Shown in pieces: positions 1 through 9,357 of a stretch of 40,426 nucleotides of DNA. The position numbers and the translations under genes were made by a program. Position 1 is the stretch's first letter. Each line of letters opens with the position of its first letter. The notes under the pieces are model-generated. The model worked only from the letters and a program-made list of their open reading frames with translations. It ran no database searches and was not told the origin of the DNA. The stretch is from Natronocalculus amylovorans (GTDB lineage Archaea > Halobacteriota > Halobacteria > Halobacteriales > Haloferacaceae): the NCBI RefSeq assembly GCF_023638035.1, contig NZ_JAKRVX010000012.1:1-40426 (forward strand). The letters are read 5' to 3'.

Positions 1-2
1 TA

Positions 3-107
3 GGGCTGGGATGGCCCGAATCAACGCCCGTGGAGACTGCGCTCCCTACGGACACGGATTCCGTGTCTGCAAAGTGCGTCGTAGAAACGGGAAGCCTCGG
101 GGCTTGA
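3..107 (+). CDS. tnpB: 3' end of a TnpB (IS200/IS605 family) gene, truncated by the window edge
   Basis: Frame 3 from the left edge reads 34 residues to a TGA at 105-107. They include VETALPTD and VSAKCVVETGS, which match the recurrent C-terminal tail of haloarchaeal IS1341-type TnpB proteins as I remember them. TnpB is an RNA-guided nuclease of the RuvC/zinc-ribbon type. Only the tail past the zinc ribbon is visible, so activity cannot be judged. The stop codon lies in the loop of a perfect hairpin, as expected when the coding end overlaps the element's right end. The rest of the gene lies outside the window. The family call rests on the tail motif plus the hairpin. Confidence 0.72.
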   Translation, partial: GLGWPESTPVETALPTDTDSVSAKCVVETGSLGA

Positions 108-123
108 CCCCGAGGTGGTTCAC
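91..123 (+). mobile_element. Right-end hairpin of the tnpB element / likely 3' end of its omega RNA scaffold
   Basis: CCTCGGGG (95-102), loop CTTGA and CCCCGAGG (108-115) form a perfect 8-bp stem, flanked by GAAG and TGGTTCAC. This block ends many haloarchaeal IS1341-type elements (recalled, not searched). In TnpB systems the right end forms the guide RNA scaffold and the host sequence just beyond it is the guide. The inferred boundary is near 121-123, so the guide would start around 122-124. The exact end cannot be fixed without the empty site. Confidence 0.65.
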
Positions 124-168
124 CGGGTCTTTGTTGTGCACAATACACTTGACGCTCGCGCGCCTCGA

Positions 169-969
169 ATGTACATGGATAACAACCGGGCGGGTGAGTG
201 GACCATTCCAGTTATTGATGCAGTCACTGCTGCACTCGATCCGCTTGGCTGGCAGGTAGCGGATGGTCCGGACCGAGGCCCTCCTGCAATTGCGACAACC
301 GATAATGCAGACAGTAGCCAACCGATCGCAATCGAACCACTCTATACCACTTCAATCGACCCAACAACCGTCTGTTCGCAGATCGTGCATGCCCAACGAA
401 ACGATAGATCGGTGTTATTTGTCGTTGAGACTGAAGATGCACAGCGACTTCTTACAGAGATTCTCAACGCCCCACCACTGCTTCACGCAGCACGTGATGG
501 AAAGCGTACATTCTACAATGGACCTGACCGCATCCCACTTGATGCAGGTGGCTACGCACTCGTTGATGCACCGGCACAGAGCCTTGTATGGCGAGAAACA
601 CATACCCCATCTGGACCGCTCCCAGACGATCCAAATGTAGACAGAGGGCCACGATTGGTACTGGAAGCAGACACGGAGGTTGTTGCCCTTTTAGCAGATG
701 TTGATTCCTTACGGGCCCCTCGTGCCAGTGCATTTCCGTATCGGTATCTCCGTGATCCAGATACGAAGCGGTTCTATGTGTTTGCTAACCGGGACGGCCC
801 TGACGGTCCAATCGAAGATTTCGCAGGTGTCTCTGCAATTCGACACGGTGGCTACACACCAGTCCCAATGCCGCTTGTTCCAGAGCACCTCCTTTCGGAG
901 CCGTGGCCACAGGTTGGCTTCTATACAATCGAAACCGATGTACTGCGAATGCCGATCGAGTTGCAATAA
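169..969 (+). CDS. Conserved-looking haloarchaeal hypothetical protein
   Basis: This is a soluble, acidic 266-residue protein that I do not recognise. It has no membrane segment, signal peptide or obvious catalytic motif. It is rich in Pro and Asp and has a short Tyr/Arg/Phe-rich stretch (FPYRYLRD). An in-frame GTG at 115 lies inside the transposon right end, so the start is placed at ATG 169 (or ATG 175). An AATAC element at 142-146, about 25 nt upstream, could serve a leaderless transcript. The MBL-fold gene follows after 40 bp on the same strand, so the two may be co-transcribed. The insertion end lies only 46 bp before the start, so the 5' end or native promoter may have been altered. Confidence 0.75.
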   Translation: MYMDNNRAGEWTIPVIDAVTAALDPLGWQVADGPDRGPPAIATTDNADSSQPIAIEPLYTTSIDPTTVCSQIVHAQRNDRSVLFVVETEDAQRLLTEILNAPPLLHAARDGKRTFYNGPDRIPLDAGGYALVDAPAQSLVWRETHTPSGPLPDDPNVDRGPRLVLEADTEVVALLADVDSLRAPRASAFPYRYLRDPDTKRFYVFANRDGPDGPIEDFAGVSAIRHGGYTPVPMPLVPEHLLSEPWPQVGFYTIETDVLRMPIELQ

Positions 970-1009
970 AATACGCAGATACAAACGGGCAGATTCACAT
1001 TATCAGATA

Positions 1010-1735
1010 ATGACTGTCCGGTACGACACACTTTCAGTTACGTGGCTTGGCTATGCAACGGCTCGAATCGAGACCGCGGATGGGCCTGTTGTCTACACCG
1101 ATCCTGGCCGGTATGGCGTTCTTGATAACTACTACGCCCGCGATGCAGACGTCGTTGTCGTGACTCATAATCATCACTACGATTCTGATGGAATCGAGCA
1201 AGTTGCCAGTGAGGATGCGACGATCGTTGTGTACGAGGGTGTTGATACGTCCGAGATCGATCGCGACGTAACGCCGGTCTCAGCGCTTCCATTTACCGTT
1301 GTGCGTGTAACAGATGATGACCACGTTGCAGTTGAGACAGAACATGGTGTGGTTGATATCTGGTCTGTCCCTGCGTACAACGACCCTGATGGCCCGTGCG
1401 CTGATGCGGACGGGAACGTCCCACATCCAGTAGGGCTTGGCTGTGGATTCCTTATCGGACTTGATGGACACCGAGTCTTTTGGCCAGGAGATTCTGATGC
1501 GTTGGATGGGTTCTCAGAGCTTGACGTCTCCGTTTTCTTAGCGAACATCGGTGGCAGCGTTGTCTCAGACGCGGCTGCAAGTGCTGCGCTTGCCGAACAA
1601 ATGCAGCCGGAACTCGTTATTCCAATCCATTACAACACATTTGAGCTGCTCAACGCGGATGCGGCGGCGTTTGTTGCGGATGTTGCCTCACGATCGATCG
1701 CGGTTGCACTCGACGAACGAAGTACAAACCAATAA
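1010..1735 (+). CDS. MBL-fold metal-dependent hydrolase (UlaG/UPF0173-like)
   Basis: The 241-residue protein has the metallo-beta-lactamase core. Residues 52-61 read THNHHYDSDG, a variant of the HxHxDH metal site. A later Asp in WPGDSDALDG and a C-terminal His in VIPIHYNTF fit the third and fourth metal ligands. Its length and the opening strand (VTWLGYATARIE) match small UlaG/UPF0173-type hydrolases. The substrate is unknown. The standard second motif Asp is followed by Ser-Asp rather than His, so the metal site may be atypical. The start is the ATG at 1010; the longer frame upstream overlaps the previous gene. It probably forms an operon with that gene. Confidence 0.85.
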   Translation: MTVRYDTLSVTWLGYATARIETADGPVVYTDPGRYGVLDNYYARDADVVVVTHNHHYDSDGIEQVASEDATIVVYEGVDTSEIDRDVTPVSALPFTVVRVTDDDHVAVETEHGVVDIWSVPAYNDPDGPCADADGNVPHPVGLGCGFLIGLDGHRVFWPGDSDALDGFSELDVSVFLANIGGSVVSDAAASAALAEQMQPELVIPIHYNTFELLNADAAAFVADVASRSIAVALDERSTNQ

Positions 1736-1754
1736 AAAAGGCTCTTTTAGCGGA
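1736..1754. terminator. Short convergent intergenic gap with A/T runs
   Basis: The MBL gene and top6A converge here. A run of A (1735-1740) and the sequence CTCTTTT (1743-1749) provide T-rich tracts in both directions, as used by archaeal intrinsic termination. No hairpin is needed or seen. The assignment rests only on position and composition. Confidence 0.35.
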
Positions 1755-2867
1755 TTAAATAACGCCCATTGCGTCAAGCCGTTCCGGGAGATACGTGTCG
1801 GTCACGAAGTCGAGTCCACGTGCAGCAAGCGCTTGCTGCTCTGCCTTTTTGCCGATTTCAAGTTGGAGTTCGATCTGTTCTTCCCAGTAGTCAGTCTGGA
1901 ATCGCGGATCTGACAACTCAGACTCCAGTGCATTCACATCAGAGTCAGCTAGCGGGTCTGTTGGAAGGTCGTACTCCACAATATCTTCCGGTTGAATCCC
2001 AACATATCGCGCCTGCGGTGTTGCAAGATACTCCGAGAGGTGTGCGGACTTGATCGATCCGTATGCAACGGAGCCATAGATCCGATAGGACCACGGGTCG
2101 CCGTCACAGAAGACCATCACTGGGAGATCTAACTCATCGTGCAGCCGTTTTGTAATCCGGCGGGTCGCCCGTGCTGGCTGGCCTTTGAGGTGAACGACGA
2201 GACAGTTGTACTGTTCATCGAACCCGTTTTCGATGAGCCGATCGCGCATCCCACCGGTCTCGACACACATGACGAAATCAGTATCATGATCGAGGAATTC
2301 GATCGTATCCGGGTTATTTGGAATCTGATAGCCGCCCTCGCCAACGTCCTCTTGACAGTGAATCTCACGTTCGCCACGACGGGTCTGTTCTTTTATTTTC
2401 AGTGGCCCCATCAGTGTAGCACCGGATTCCTCCGGTCGCATATGGAAATCCTCACGCGTAACTTTGGAAACGATTTCAAGATCCTCAACCAACTGGTTCG
2501 ATTCGTCTTGATCCGAAAAGTGCGCTTCATTGTTATCCCACGATTCGGAGAGATAGTACAGTTCACGCAGGGTCGAAGAGCGATCTTCCTCAAGCTGATT
2601 TGCAAGAAACTCGATCGTGTACACCGCTTTTAACAGCTTTCGTGCGCCTCGAACGGAGTTTGCACTCCGCGTTGACGTCCGATCGCCATACACCCACACA
2701 CCGGAGTTTGGGTTATACTCGATATTGCTTTTTGTTCGGGTCGGAAGTTTCATCTCCGGAATGTCTCCGCCAGCAAACTGATCATAAAACTCCGCTGCGA
2801 GGTCAATCAGCTGTTCGCGTGCTTTCTCTTCCGGTGTTTGTGTTTGTGATTGTGATTCGGAACTCAT
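1755..2867 (-). CDS. top6A: DNA topoisomerase VI subunit A
   Basis: This is the Spo11-like catalytic subunit of the type IIB topoisomerase, which makes the double-strand break during DNA decatenation and relaxation. At 370 residues it is the usual family length. The 5Y-CAP domain carries LRELYY, with Tyr104/Tyr105; the second is the expected nucleophile by comparison with Spo11. The Toprim domain shows VETGGM (Glu203) and CDGDPWS (Asp255, Asp257) for magnesium binding. The first ~15 residues are Ser/Gln-rich and probably disordered. The ATG overlaps the TAA of top6B by one base (TAATG), so the two subunits are translated from one operon, consistent with an A2B2 complex. Confidence 0.97.
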   Translation of the reverse strand: MSSESQSQTQTPEEKAREQLIDLAAEFYDQFAGGDIPEMKLPTRTKSNIEYNPNSGVWVYGDRTSTRSANSVRGARKLLKAVYTIEFLANQLEEDRSSTLRELYYLSESWDNNEAHFSDQDESNQLVEDLEIVSKVTREDFHMRPEESGATLMGPLKIKEQTRRGEREIHCQEDVGEGGYQIPNNPDTIEFLDHDTDFVMCVETGGMRDRLIENGFDEQYNCLVVHLKGQPARATRRITKRLHDELDLPVMVFCDGDPWSYRIYGSVAYGSIKSAHLSEYLATPQARYVGIQPEDIVEYDLPTDPLADSDVNALESELSDPRFQTDYWEEQIELQLEIGKKAEQQALAARGLDFVTDTYLPERLDAMGVI

Positions 2868-5302
2868 TATGCGTTCACCGTCAGTTTTTCTCCGTCAATG
2901 CCATCGACATTCATTTCGAAATCGGTGCCCTCCGCAACTGTGTACGTAATCGATACCTCATCGCCCGAGCCAACTGTTGGTGACCATTGGAGGAACCACT
3001 CACCATCCATATCGACCACGGTTGCATCGCCGTTCAGATCGGTTGGCTCTGCGGACAGAATATCCGTTATTTCTGGTGTTTCCGATCGACCGGAGTAGTT
3101 CTCAACAGAGAGCGTCACCGTTTCTCCATCCACTTCGCGATCGACACTCACATTGTTCATGATACGTGCCATCGCACCCTCGATGTTCGGTCGCTCCCGA
3201 CCAGTGACCTCCGCAACCTTATCAGCCATCTCCGGAAGGATTCGGCCAAGCACATCCTGCTTCTCTCGGCGTTTTTCCATCGATCGACGCTTATTGAGAT
3301 AGGATTTGAGCTCACGTGCAGCCTCACGAATTGCGAGTTCGATCTCATCTTCGATCGCTGGAATGTTCGCCAGTGCGTCTTTTGACTCGCTGGTAAACGG
3401 CACATTTGTCGAGGCAACGTGAATCATAATGACGGCCGGTCCGTTTGGCATGCCGCTCCCTCCTGGCTGGTCAAGCCCGTAGTTTCGCCAGCCGATTCGT
3501 TTGACGACATCCGTTGATGCACACGCACCACGCTGGTAAACAAGCGGTACGCGGTTTGCAAATCGGAGCAGATCTACCGATCCCTCGGCTTTGAGGTCAC
3601 CACCATACGCAATTCCAGCTTCAATGATGAATGGATCGCCACCATGTACCTCTGCATCACGAGTTGCTGCAGAGTAGAAATCAGCATTGTATTCCTTTCT
3701 GAGCCCTGCCTCGACAAGCTCGGCACTAATCGGGGAGAGACAGTCGGTTGGCGGAGAGAGAATATCTGTCTCTCGCATCGCATCAACCAGTTGGCTCGCT
3801 GTGTCACGATCGCCTGCAACCGATCGTACCTTCGGAACGTCGTCTGGGACCGTCCGAGTCGTCTTCCAGACGGCCTCAAAAATATTCTCTTGTGCTGTCT
3901 CTCCGAATTTTACCTCATCGTACTCCTTCGTTGCTGCAGCAACATCAGCAATAATCTTCGTTAGTGATTTGTGGGTGAACCGGAACTGCCTCCCACCGTC
4001 AGCGGCGAGGCGCCGAGCAAGCCGATCGGAAAAGCCCTGAATCGCAGCATCATCTTTCCGAGTGCTTGTTGCGCTGTCGACAAGCGTGTAGATGTTTGGT
4101 GTGAGGTGGTCGCGCGCCGGCTCTTCGCCGTTTGTGGCTTCCTCGCTGTAGGCGGTGAGCTCATCCCATGCGGCTTCAACTGCATTCTCTCGAACCGTAT
4201 CACCGAATGTTCTTCCAGTGTCCTTCTCGACCGTCTCCGCAACACGATCGACAATCTCAACAAGTTCGAAATGGCTCGTTCGCTCTCTGTTGGAGAGAAC
4301 TGATGCAATTTCGCTGGCAAACGCTTCAGTTGCGTCTGCACCCTTATTTGAAACTGCTTCCGTGACTGCACCCTCAATATCTGCGGTGTGTGTCGCTGGC
4401 GTTGTCCACGATAGTTCTCGGCCAAAGTGCCGATCGCGGAAGGCATCTAGAATCTTATCCGAGGTTTTTGCACCAACCCGAGTGAACTCCTCTTGGAGGA
4501 AACCAGAGATCGAGTATGATTCGGTCGCCTCAAGCATCTTGATGAGCGTTCCAAGCTCGACACCGTGTGGGTGTGGTCTGATCTCTGTTGTTTCTGCAGG
4601 CAGCTGATCTGTCGCTCGTTCGAACTTCATTGGGGTTTCGAGTCCTGGTTCTCGAAGTTCCAACCGAGCGTGAGGGTTCACCACAGCGGTATGTTTGATG
4701 TAATCTCGAAGTTGGCCGCGTGCCCGCATATTGGCTTCCATCTCCAACTCGATTCGTGTACCATGTGGACGATCCCACGATGTTTCTCGTGCGACTTTGA
4801 TCTCCGGTTCGTTGGTGTCCGTGTCGATAATTAGCTCAACGTACTCCGCATCTTGGGAGCCTTTTGGGCGGCTTGTGATCTTTGCAGGCTTCCCGGACGT
4901 GAGCTGCGAGTAGAGCACAGCCGCGGAGATTCCGATTCCCTGTTGTCCTCTACTTTGTTCTCGCTTGTGGAATCGAGAGCCGTAGAGGAGCTTTCCGAAT
5001 ACCTTCGGAACTTGCTCTTTCGTAATTCCCGGCCCGTTGTCCTCGATAATAAGTCGGTAGTAGTCACCAACTTCGGTAATCTCAACGTAGATGTCAGGAA
5101 GAATGCCTGCTTCCTCGGTGGCATCAAGCGCATTGTCAACTGCTTCCTTAACAGCGGTGACAAGCCCTCGTGCACCCGAATCAAAGCCAAGCATGTGCTT
5201 GTTCTTCTCGAAGAACTCGGCGATGGAGATCTCCCGCTGGCTCTGGGCCAACTCTTCGGCGATCCCCGGTTCATCACCGAGCGTCGACTGCAAGGAGGTC
5301 AT
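2867..5302 (-). CDS. top6B: DNA topoisomerase VI subunit B
   Basis: This is the ATPase/gate subunit of Topo VI. The GHKL ATP-binding fold shows the N-box VDNALDA (Asn57), DNGPGI (88-93) and the RGQQGIG lid (118-124), followed by [13 protein letters not shown]. An H2TH region lies near 245-300, and the transducer follows after about residue 500, with a Lys near the [10 protein letters not shown] stretch as the expected switch-Lys region. At 811 residues it is much longer than the ~530-residue Sulfolobus enzyme; haloarchaeal versions are known to be about 800. The extra part (about 305-495) contains two related segments exactly 100 residues apart. The gene is first in the operon with top6A. Confidence 0.97.
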   Translation of the reverse strand: MTSLQSTLGDEPGIAEELAQSQREISIAEFFEKNKHMLGFDSGARGLVTAVKEAVDNALDATEEAGILPDIYVEITEVGDYYRLIIEDNGPGITKEQVPKVFGKLLYGSRFHKREQSRGQQGIGISAAVLYSQLTSGKPAKITSRPKGSQDAEYVELIIDTDTNEPEIKVARETSWDRPHGTRIELEMEANMRARGQLRDYIKHTAVVNPHARLELREPGLETPMKFERATDQLPAETTEIRPHPHGVELGTLIKMLEATESYSISGFLQEEFTRVGAKTSDKILDAFRDRHFGRELSWTTPATHTADIEGAVTEAVSNKGADATEAFASEIASVLSNRERTSHFELVEIVDRVAETVEKDTGRTFGDTVRENAVEAAWDELTAYSEEATNGEEPARDHLTPNIYTLVDSATSTRKDDAAIQGFSDRLARRLAADGGRQFRFTHKSLTKIIADVAAATKEYDEVKFGETAQENIFEAVWKTTRTVPDDVPKVRSVAGDRDTASQLVDAMRETDILSPPTDCLSPISAELVEAGLRKEYNADFYSAATRDAEVHGGDPFIIEAGIAYGGDLKAEGSVDLLRFANRVPLVYQRGACASTDVVKRIGWRNYGLDQPGGSGMPNGPAVIMIHVASTNVPFTSESKDALANIPAIEDEIELAIREAARELKSYLNKRRSMEKRREKQDVLGRILPEMADKVAEVTGRERPNIEGAMARIMNNVSVDREVDGETVTLSVENYSGRSETPEITDILSAEPTDLNGDATVVDMDGEWFLQWSPTVGSGDEVSITYTVAEGTDFEMNVDGIDGEKLTVNA

Positions 5303-5328
5303 TATGTGAGCATCTCTTTCTGTCCTAT

Positions 5329-5338
5329 GGTTAAAACC
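5329..5338 (-). promoter_or_regulatory. TATA box for top6B-top6A
   Basis: On the minus strand the sequence reads GGTTTTAACC, centred about 31 nt before the top6B ATG. This places transcription start within a few bases of the start codon, as in haloarchaeal leaderless genes. Confidence 0.55.
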
Positions 5339-5389
5339 TCACCGCCAGCGTAGTGAAAGTAGAGTAGCCACCAATTCCCTGAACAGATC

Positions 5390-5401
5390 CACATTTATGT
5401 A
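5390..5401 (+). promoter_or_regulatory. TATA box for the ABC transporter operon
   Basis: CACATTTATGTA is centred about 27 nt before the ATG at 5424. The 121-bp gap thus holds back-to-back promoters for top6B and the ABC genes. Confidence 0.5.
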
Positions 5402-5423
5402 TTGTCAGGAATGACGTAGTGTC

Positions 5424-6386
5424 ATGGTCGCCATACAATTAGACGGCGTCTCCAAGCAGTACGGTTCGATAACTGCGTTACGGAACGTCGATCTAACCGT
5501 CGAGTCCGGCGAGATATTTGGGTTTTTAGGCCCAAACGGTGCTGGAAAGTCGACAACAATTGATATCCTCCTCGATTTCGTTCGCCCAACGAACGGATCG
5601 GCTACTGTGCTCGGACATGATGCGCAAACCGAAAGTGTGGCTGTCCGATCGAAAACAGGCGTACTCCCCGACGGCTATCACGTCTACGATCGGCTCAGTG
5701 GACGCGAACACGTTCAGTTTGCGATCGACTCAAAAGAAAGCACAGAGGATCCGCTCGATCTCCTTGATCGAGTTGGGATTGCAGATGCAGCTGATAGAAA
5801 TGCCGGTGGCTATTCGAAAGGGATGACTCAACGGTTGGTGCTTGCAATGGCACTTGCTGGAGAGCCAGAGTTACTAATTCTCGATGAACCATCAACCGGG
5901 CTTGATCCAAACGGTGCTCGGGAGATGCGTAAAATCATCCGCGAAGAAGCCGATCGAGGCGCTACCGTGTTCTTTTCGAGCCATATTCTTGAGCAGGTTG
6001 AAGCAATCTGCGATCGAGTTGGGATTTTGAATAACGGGGAACTGGTTGCAGAAGATACGATTTCTGGACTCAGAGCATCGCTGGAGACGGATTCGAGATT
6101 GGATGTAACGCTTGAAAACGCCGACAACGGTGCAGTGTCAGCGGCTGAAGACGTGGCTGGTGTCACATCGGCTATTCAAGACGGCTCAATGCTGTCGATC
6201 GCGCTCACGCGTGAGTCGAAGTATGAGGTGTTAGCTGCGCTGGATCGTGAGGGATACTCGATCGTTGATTTTACCACTGATGAATCCTCGTTAGACGATC
6301 TCTTTGCAGCCGTTACTGGAGAGCCAAGATCAGAAGATCACACCGAAGAAGATGCCGCTGCAGCCCCAACAGAGGTCGAACAATGA
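5424..6386 (+). CDS. ABC transporter ATP-binding protein (ABC-2/NosF-like)
   Basis: This 320-residue protein is a nucleotide-binding subunit. It has Walker A GPNGAGKST (36-44), a degenerate signature YSKGMTQ (130-136), Walker B with D-loop LILDEPSTGLD (151-161), and an H-loop His in FFSSHIL. A C-terminal extension of about 100 residues resembles that of CcmA/NosF-type exporters and ends in an acidic, Ala/Glu-rich tail. The stop overlaps the start of the permease gene (ATGA), so the two form a translationally coupled pair. The substrate is not evident; exporters of this class often move drugs, lipids or redox-related cargo. Confidence 0.93.
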   Translation: MVAIQLDGVSKQYGSITALRNVDLTVESGEIFGFLGPNGAGKSTTIDILLDFVRPTNGSATVLGHDAQTESVAVRSKTGVLPDGYHVYDRLSGREHVQFAIDSKESTEDPLDLLDRVGIADAADRNAGGYSKGMTQRLVLAMALAGEPELLILDEPSTGLDPNGAREMRKIIREEADRGATVFFSSHILEQVEAICDRVGILNNGELVAEDTISGLRASLETDSRLDVTLENADNGAVSAAEDVAGVTSAIQDGSMLSIALTRESKYEVLAALDREGYSIVDFTTDESSLDDLFAAVTGEPRSEDHTEEDAAAAPTEVEQ

Positions 6387-7225
6387 CGTGGGTTGCAGTC
6401 GCGAAAAAAGACTTCAGCGATGCGGTTCAATCACGATCATTGTGGGCGCTTTCAGCGTTCTTCATCCTTCTCTCGCTTGGTTTAACCTACGGCTACAGCG
6501 AGTTTGAGTTTCTTTCTGCTGGGACAGAGACGACAATTGGTGGGTTAGTATTCTTCCTCGGCGGAATTGTTGGGCTGTTTGTCTCGATCACGTCAATCGT
6601 CATCTGTTATCGTGCGATCGCTGGTGAACGTGAGCTTGGAAGCGCAAAACTCCTCCTTTCGCTTCCACATTCACGGTTGGATGTACTCGTTGGCAAAGTC
6701 GTCGGCCGGACCGCCGTCCTTGCAGTGCCGCTCATCATCGCATTAGGGCTTGGATTGTCGATCGGAATCATTGTTATTGGCGCAGGAAGCATTCTCTCCG
6801 CAGTGATCTTCCTCGGTTGGACGTTTTTTTTTGCACTCGTCTATGTGAGTATCATTGTTGGACTCTCGGCACTTGTGAGCTCGACAACCAAGGCGGCAGC
6901 GCTCGGCATTGGGTTCTTTTTTATTGTTGAGTTCCTCTGGGACGGAGTTGCATTCGTACTGTTATTCGTTGCAAACGGGTTCTCTCTCCCGACAGCGGCA
7001 CCGGATTGGTACTTTGTCGTGACGCAAGTTCCACCAAGCAACGCCTACTTTTCCGGGCTTGTCGCACTGCTTCCGGACGTAGCTGCGGCAGTGAATGCGT
7101 CAACCGGTGCGGCCGGATTTGACGCCTTTTATGCCGTGCCTGAGATCGGGATTGTCATTCTCTGTCTGTGGCTTATTGTGCCAATTTCGATCGGCTACAC
7201 CGTATTCTCACAAGCCGATCTCTGA
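6383..7225 (+). CDS. ABC-2 type membrane permease
   Basis: The 280-residue protein has a short cytoplasmic N-terminus (MTWVAVAKKDF), an amphipathic segment, and about six hydrophobic spans, including a first span near 22-40, two near 50-75 and 100-135, and a last one near 255-275. This is the NosY/ABC-2 topology. A conserved-type cytoplasmic loop (YRAIAGERELGSAKLLLSLP) probably contacts the ATPase. It overlaps the upstream ATPase gene by 4 bp and must be its membrane partner. The large loop between 205 and 245 (after YFVVTQVPPSNAYF) is probably extracellular. Confidence 0.9.
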   Translation: MTWVAVAKKDFSDAVQSRSLWALSAFFILLSLGLTYGYSEFEFLSAGTETTIGGLVFFLGGIVGLFVSITSIVICYRAIAGERELGSAKLLLSLPHSRLDVLVGKVVGRTAVLAVPLIIALGLGLSIGIIVIGAGSILSAVIFLGWTFFFALVYVSIIVGLSALVSSTTKAAALGIGFFFIVEFLWDGVAFVLLFVANGFSLPTAAPDWYFVVTQVPPSNAYFSGLVALLPDVAAAVNASTGAAGFDAFYAVPEIGIVILCLWLIVPISIGYTVFSQADL

Positions 7226-7276
7226 GCGAGGCATACGAATCGAAATATCTTTTCACTCGTTCTTCGGAGTGAGCAT

Positions 7277-8557
7277 GTGAACGAAACGCAGCTCCAATTT
7301 TATTCTCTCTACCTCACACGGTTTGCGGAAGGCTTTGGATTCATCACGCTGATCACCCTTCTGCCGACCTATATCAACGTCCTTGAGCCATCTTCGACCA
7401 CTATTTTGGGGATTACAATCAGCGCGGGATTCATCATTGGAATGTACACCACGGGGTTCACGCTTGCACAGACAGCTGCAGTTGTGCCGTTGGCGTGGGC
7501 TGGCGATCGGTTTGATAAGCGAACGGTCCTCGTTGGGAGCTTACTTGTCGGGATCGTCGCCTACGCACTCTTCCCGCTTGTTGATTCGAGCGCATCATTC
7601 ATTGCAGCGCGTGCATTGCAAGGGATCGCCGTCACTGGTGCGGGGTTGATGTCGCTCTCACTTGTGGGCCAACTTGCACAGTACGGTACACGGGCGGATC
7701 ATATTGGGAAAGCAAATGCCGCAAGCTTCGCAGCGTCGATCGTTGGGAGCCTCTCTGCGGGATTCTTATATGACTTGTTTGGGTTTACTCCGATTTTTAT
7801 GATTATTGTCCTGATTATGGTGATCGCAACCGGCGGGCTCTCGATCTTTCTGCCGCCAGATGAAACCAGAATCAAGGGGTTTCCATTCTCCGATCTGGCG
7901 CTCAACCAGAAGATTCTGACAATGACCAGTTTCCGTGTCCAGTACGCGTTTTCGGTAACGATGGTTCGGACATGGGTCCCGATTTACGCTGGCACTGCAG
8001 CCGCTGCAGGTGGGCTGGGTGTCACTGCAGCGTTTGCCGTTGCGATGACTGTCACCGCAGAGAAGTTCACGAATATGGTTGGGCAGCTGTTTACTGGCCG
8101 ACTTTCGGATGGATACGGTCGATCGCTGTTTGTCTTCTTTGGCGGCGGGATGTATGGGGTGATTGCGATCGCGGTCCCGTTTTCACCACAGATCGGTGCT
8201 GCAATCGGGGCACCGACCGCACTACCATACATTGGCGAGATTTCGATCGCATTCGTTCCGCTCGTGCTTCTCTCTGGACTGCTTGGGATCGTTGACTCCT
8301 TCCGCGAACCTGCAAGCATGGCGTTGTTTGCCGATGAAGGAACTTCTGAAGGTGGTGTCGCATCGTCATTCGGTATTCGTGAGCTTGTCTGGCGGCCCGG
8401 GAGCGTCCTTGGCCCACTCATTGCGGGCTGGCTGATGATTGAAGTGAGCATGGCATCGGTGTTCTATGTTGGTGGGGCATTCGCAATTACTGGCGCACTG
8501 TTGTTCCTCATGATTTTGGCAACCCACCACGGTCGAAATGCGCTCTCTGCGTGGTAA
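7277..8557 (+). CDS. Major facilitator superfamily transporter
   Basis: The 426-residue integral membrane protein has about 12 hydrophobic spans. The loop between spans 2 and 3 carries AGDRFDKR (75-82), an MFS motif A variant, and TGRLSDGYGRS repeats the motif in the second half. The substrate is unknown; the overall form suits a drug/metabolite exporter. The start is GTG at 7277: the overlapping ATG at 7275 runs straight into TGA, and a GGAG at 7266-7269 sits at suitable spacing. It lies 51 bp after the ABC permease and may have its own promoter. Its 3' end overlaps the convergent methyltransferase frame by 192 bp. Confidence 0.92.
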   Translation: MNETQLQFYSLYLTRFAEGFGFITLITLLPTYINVLEPSSTTILGITISAGFIIGMYTTGFTLAQTAAVVPLAWAGDRFDKRTVLVGSLLVGIVAYALFPLVDSSASFIAARALQGIAVTGAGLMSLSLVGQLAQYGTRADHIGKANAASFAASIVGSLSAGFLYDLFGFTPIFMIIVLIMVIATGGLSIFLPPDETRIKGFPFSDLALNQKILTMTSFRVQYAFSVTMVRTWVPIYAGTAAAAGGLGVTAAFAVAMTVTAEKFTNMVGQLFTGRLSDGYGRSLFVFFGGGMYGVIAIAVPFSPQIGAAIGAPTALPYIGEISIAFVPLVLLSGLLGIVDSFREPASMALFADEGTSEGGVASSFGIRELVWRPGSVLGPLIAGWLMIEVSMASVFYVGGAFAITGALLFLMILATHHGRNALSAW

Positions 8558-9295
8558 CTCACTACTCGCTTTTTCGAGGGCAATTCGATAGTAAGCGCTC
8601 TCGACCGATCGCTGAATGGCAGCAACCATCCACGGGGTCCCCGCAGCCGCCTCACGAATCCGATCGGGACTAAACAGCCGAAACAGCAGTACTGGATCGG
8701 ATTTGTCGGTATATTCGAACCAGAACGCACGGGATGCAACCCCGTGTTCGGCATCCGATCGGTATCCAAGAAGCTCCGACGTTCGGTGGTCAGTTGGGTC
8801 ATACGAGTCAATAATCGCGGTTGCGTTCTCTGCGGTAATTGTAGCAAGGTCCGACAGAAATGCCGTTAGTCCAGCCATGGATCGGACAAGTCCGAGCTGC
8901 GTTCCGATCACGATCGCGGACTGAAACTGCTCCGTATCGAACTGACCGGTGAGCCCAAACAGCCCGCCAATCCGTGCGTCAGAAACACCACGGTCTGTCA
9001 TTGTTTCGACAAGCTTCGAGCTCGGGTCGATCGCCGTAGTCTCGTATTGGGATTGAAAATACAATGCGTGCCTGCCAACACCGGCACCGATATCCAAAAG
9101 CGGTCCGGAAATCTGTTGACAGAGCCACGAGCCGCGATCGGATTCGGAAGCGAACGGCTCAAAATAGAACGCCTCGATCGGATGGGTCTGTCTCTGCGGT
9201 CCATCACACTGATACAGCGGCTCCGATCGCGTCCCCATGTAGTGGTCGAACAGGGCAGTCCCAAACAGATCCGAATTGCCGTCGGTATCGGCCAT
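8366..9295 (-). CDS. SAM-dependent methyltransferase (class I), with an unusual 3' extension
   Basis: The 309-residue reading frame contains motif I LLDIGAGVGRH (66-76) and an Asp after the second strand (AIDPSS), which bind SAM in Rossmann-type methyltransferases. The substrate is unknown. The domain appears to end near residue 245 (RIALEKAS). The last ~64 residues are encoded opposite the 3' end of the MFS gene and look like antisense translation (Cys/His/Gln-rich, no predicted structure by eye). A lost stop codon, or a real but non-conserved tail, would explain this. ATG 9295 is a clear start, with a TTTAAA-containing element about 20 nt upstream. Confidence 0.83.
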   Translation of the reverse strand: MADTDGNSDLFGTALFDHYMGTRSEPLYQCDGPQRQTHPIEAFYFEPFASESDRGSWLCQQISGPLLDIGAGVGRHALYFQSQYETTAIDPSSKLVETMTDRGVSDARIGGLFGLTGQFDTEQFQSAIVIGTQLGLVRSMAGLTAFLSDLATITAENATAIIDSYDPTDHRTSELLGYRSDAEHGVASRAFWFEYTDKSDPVLLFRLFSPDRIREAAAGTPWMVAAIQRSVESAYYRIALEKASSELPRRERISTVVGCQNHEEQQCASNCECPTNIEHRCHAHFNHQPARNEWAKDAPGPPDKLTNTE

Positions 9296-9357
9296 ACTCG
9301 ACAGTCAGAACGGAATTTAAAAAATATGTGTGAGCAATGATACCGAACGTGGCGCAG

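Noticed and set aside
1-123. A complete insertion sequence at the left edge
   Set aside because: Only the TnpB tail and right end are in the window; no TnpA or left end can be seen.
115-168. Longer N-terminus (GTG 115) for the first hypothetical protein
   Set aside because: The GTG lies in the transposon right-end hairpin, so the extra 18 residues are unlikely to be native.
4853-5353. Plus-strand frame of 166 codons opposite top6B
   Set aside because: It is antisense to the conserved ATP-binding region of Topo VI-B and has no family features.
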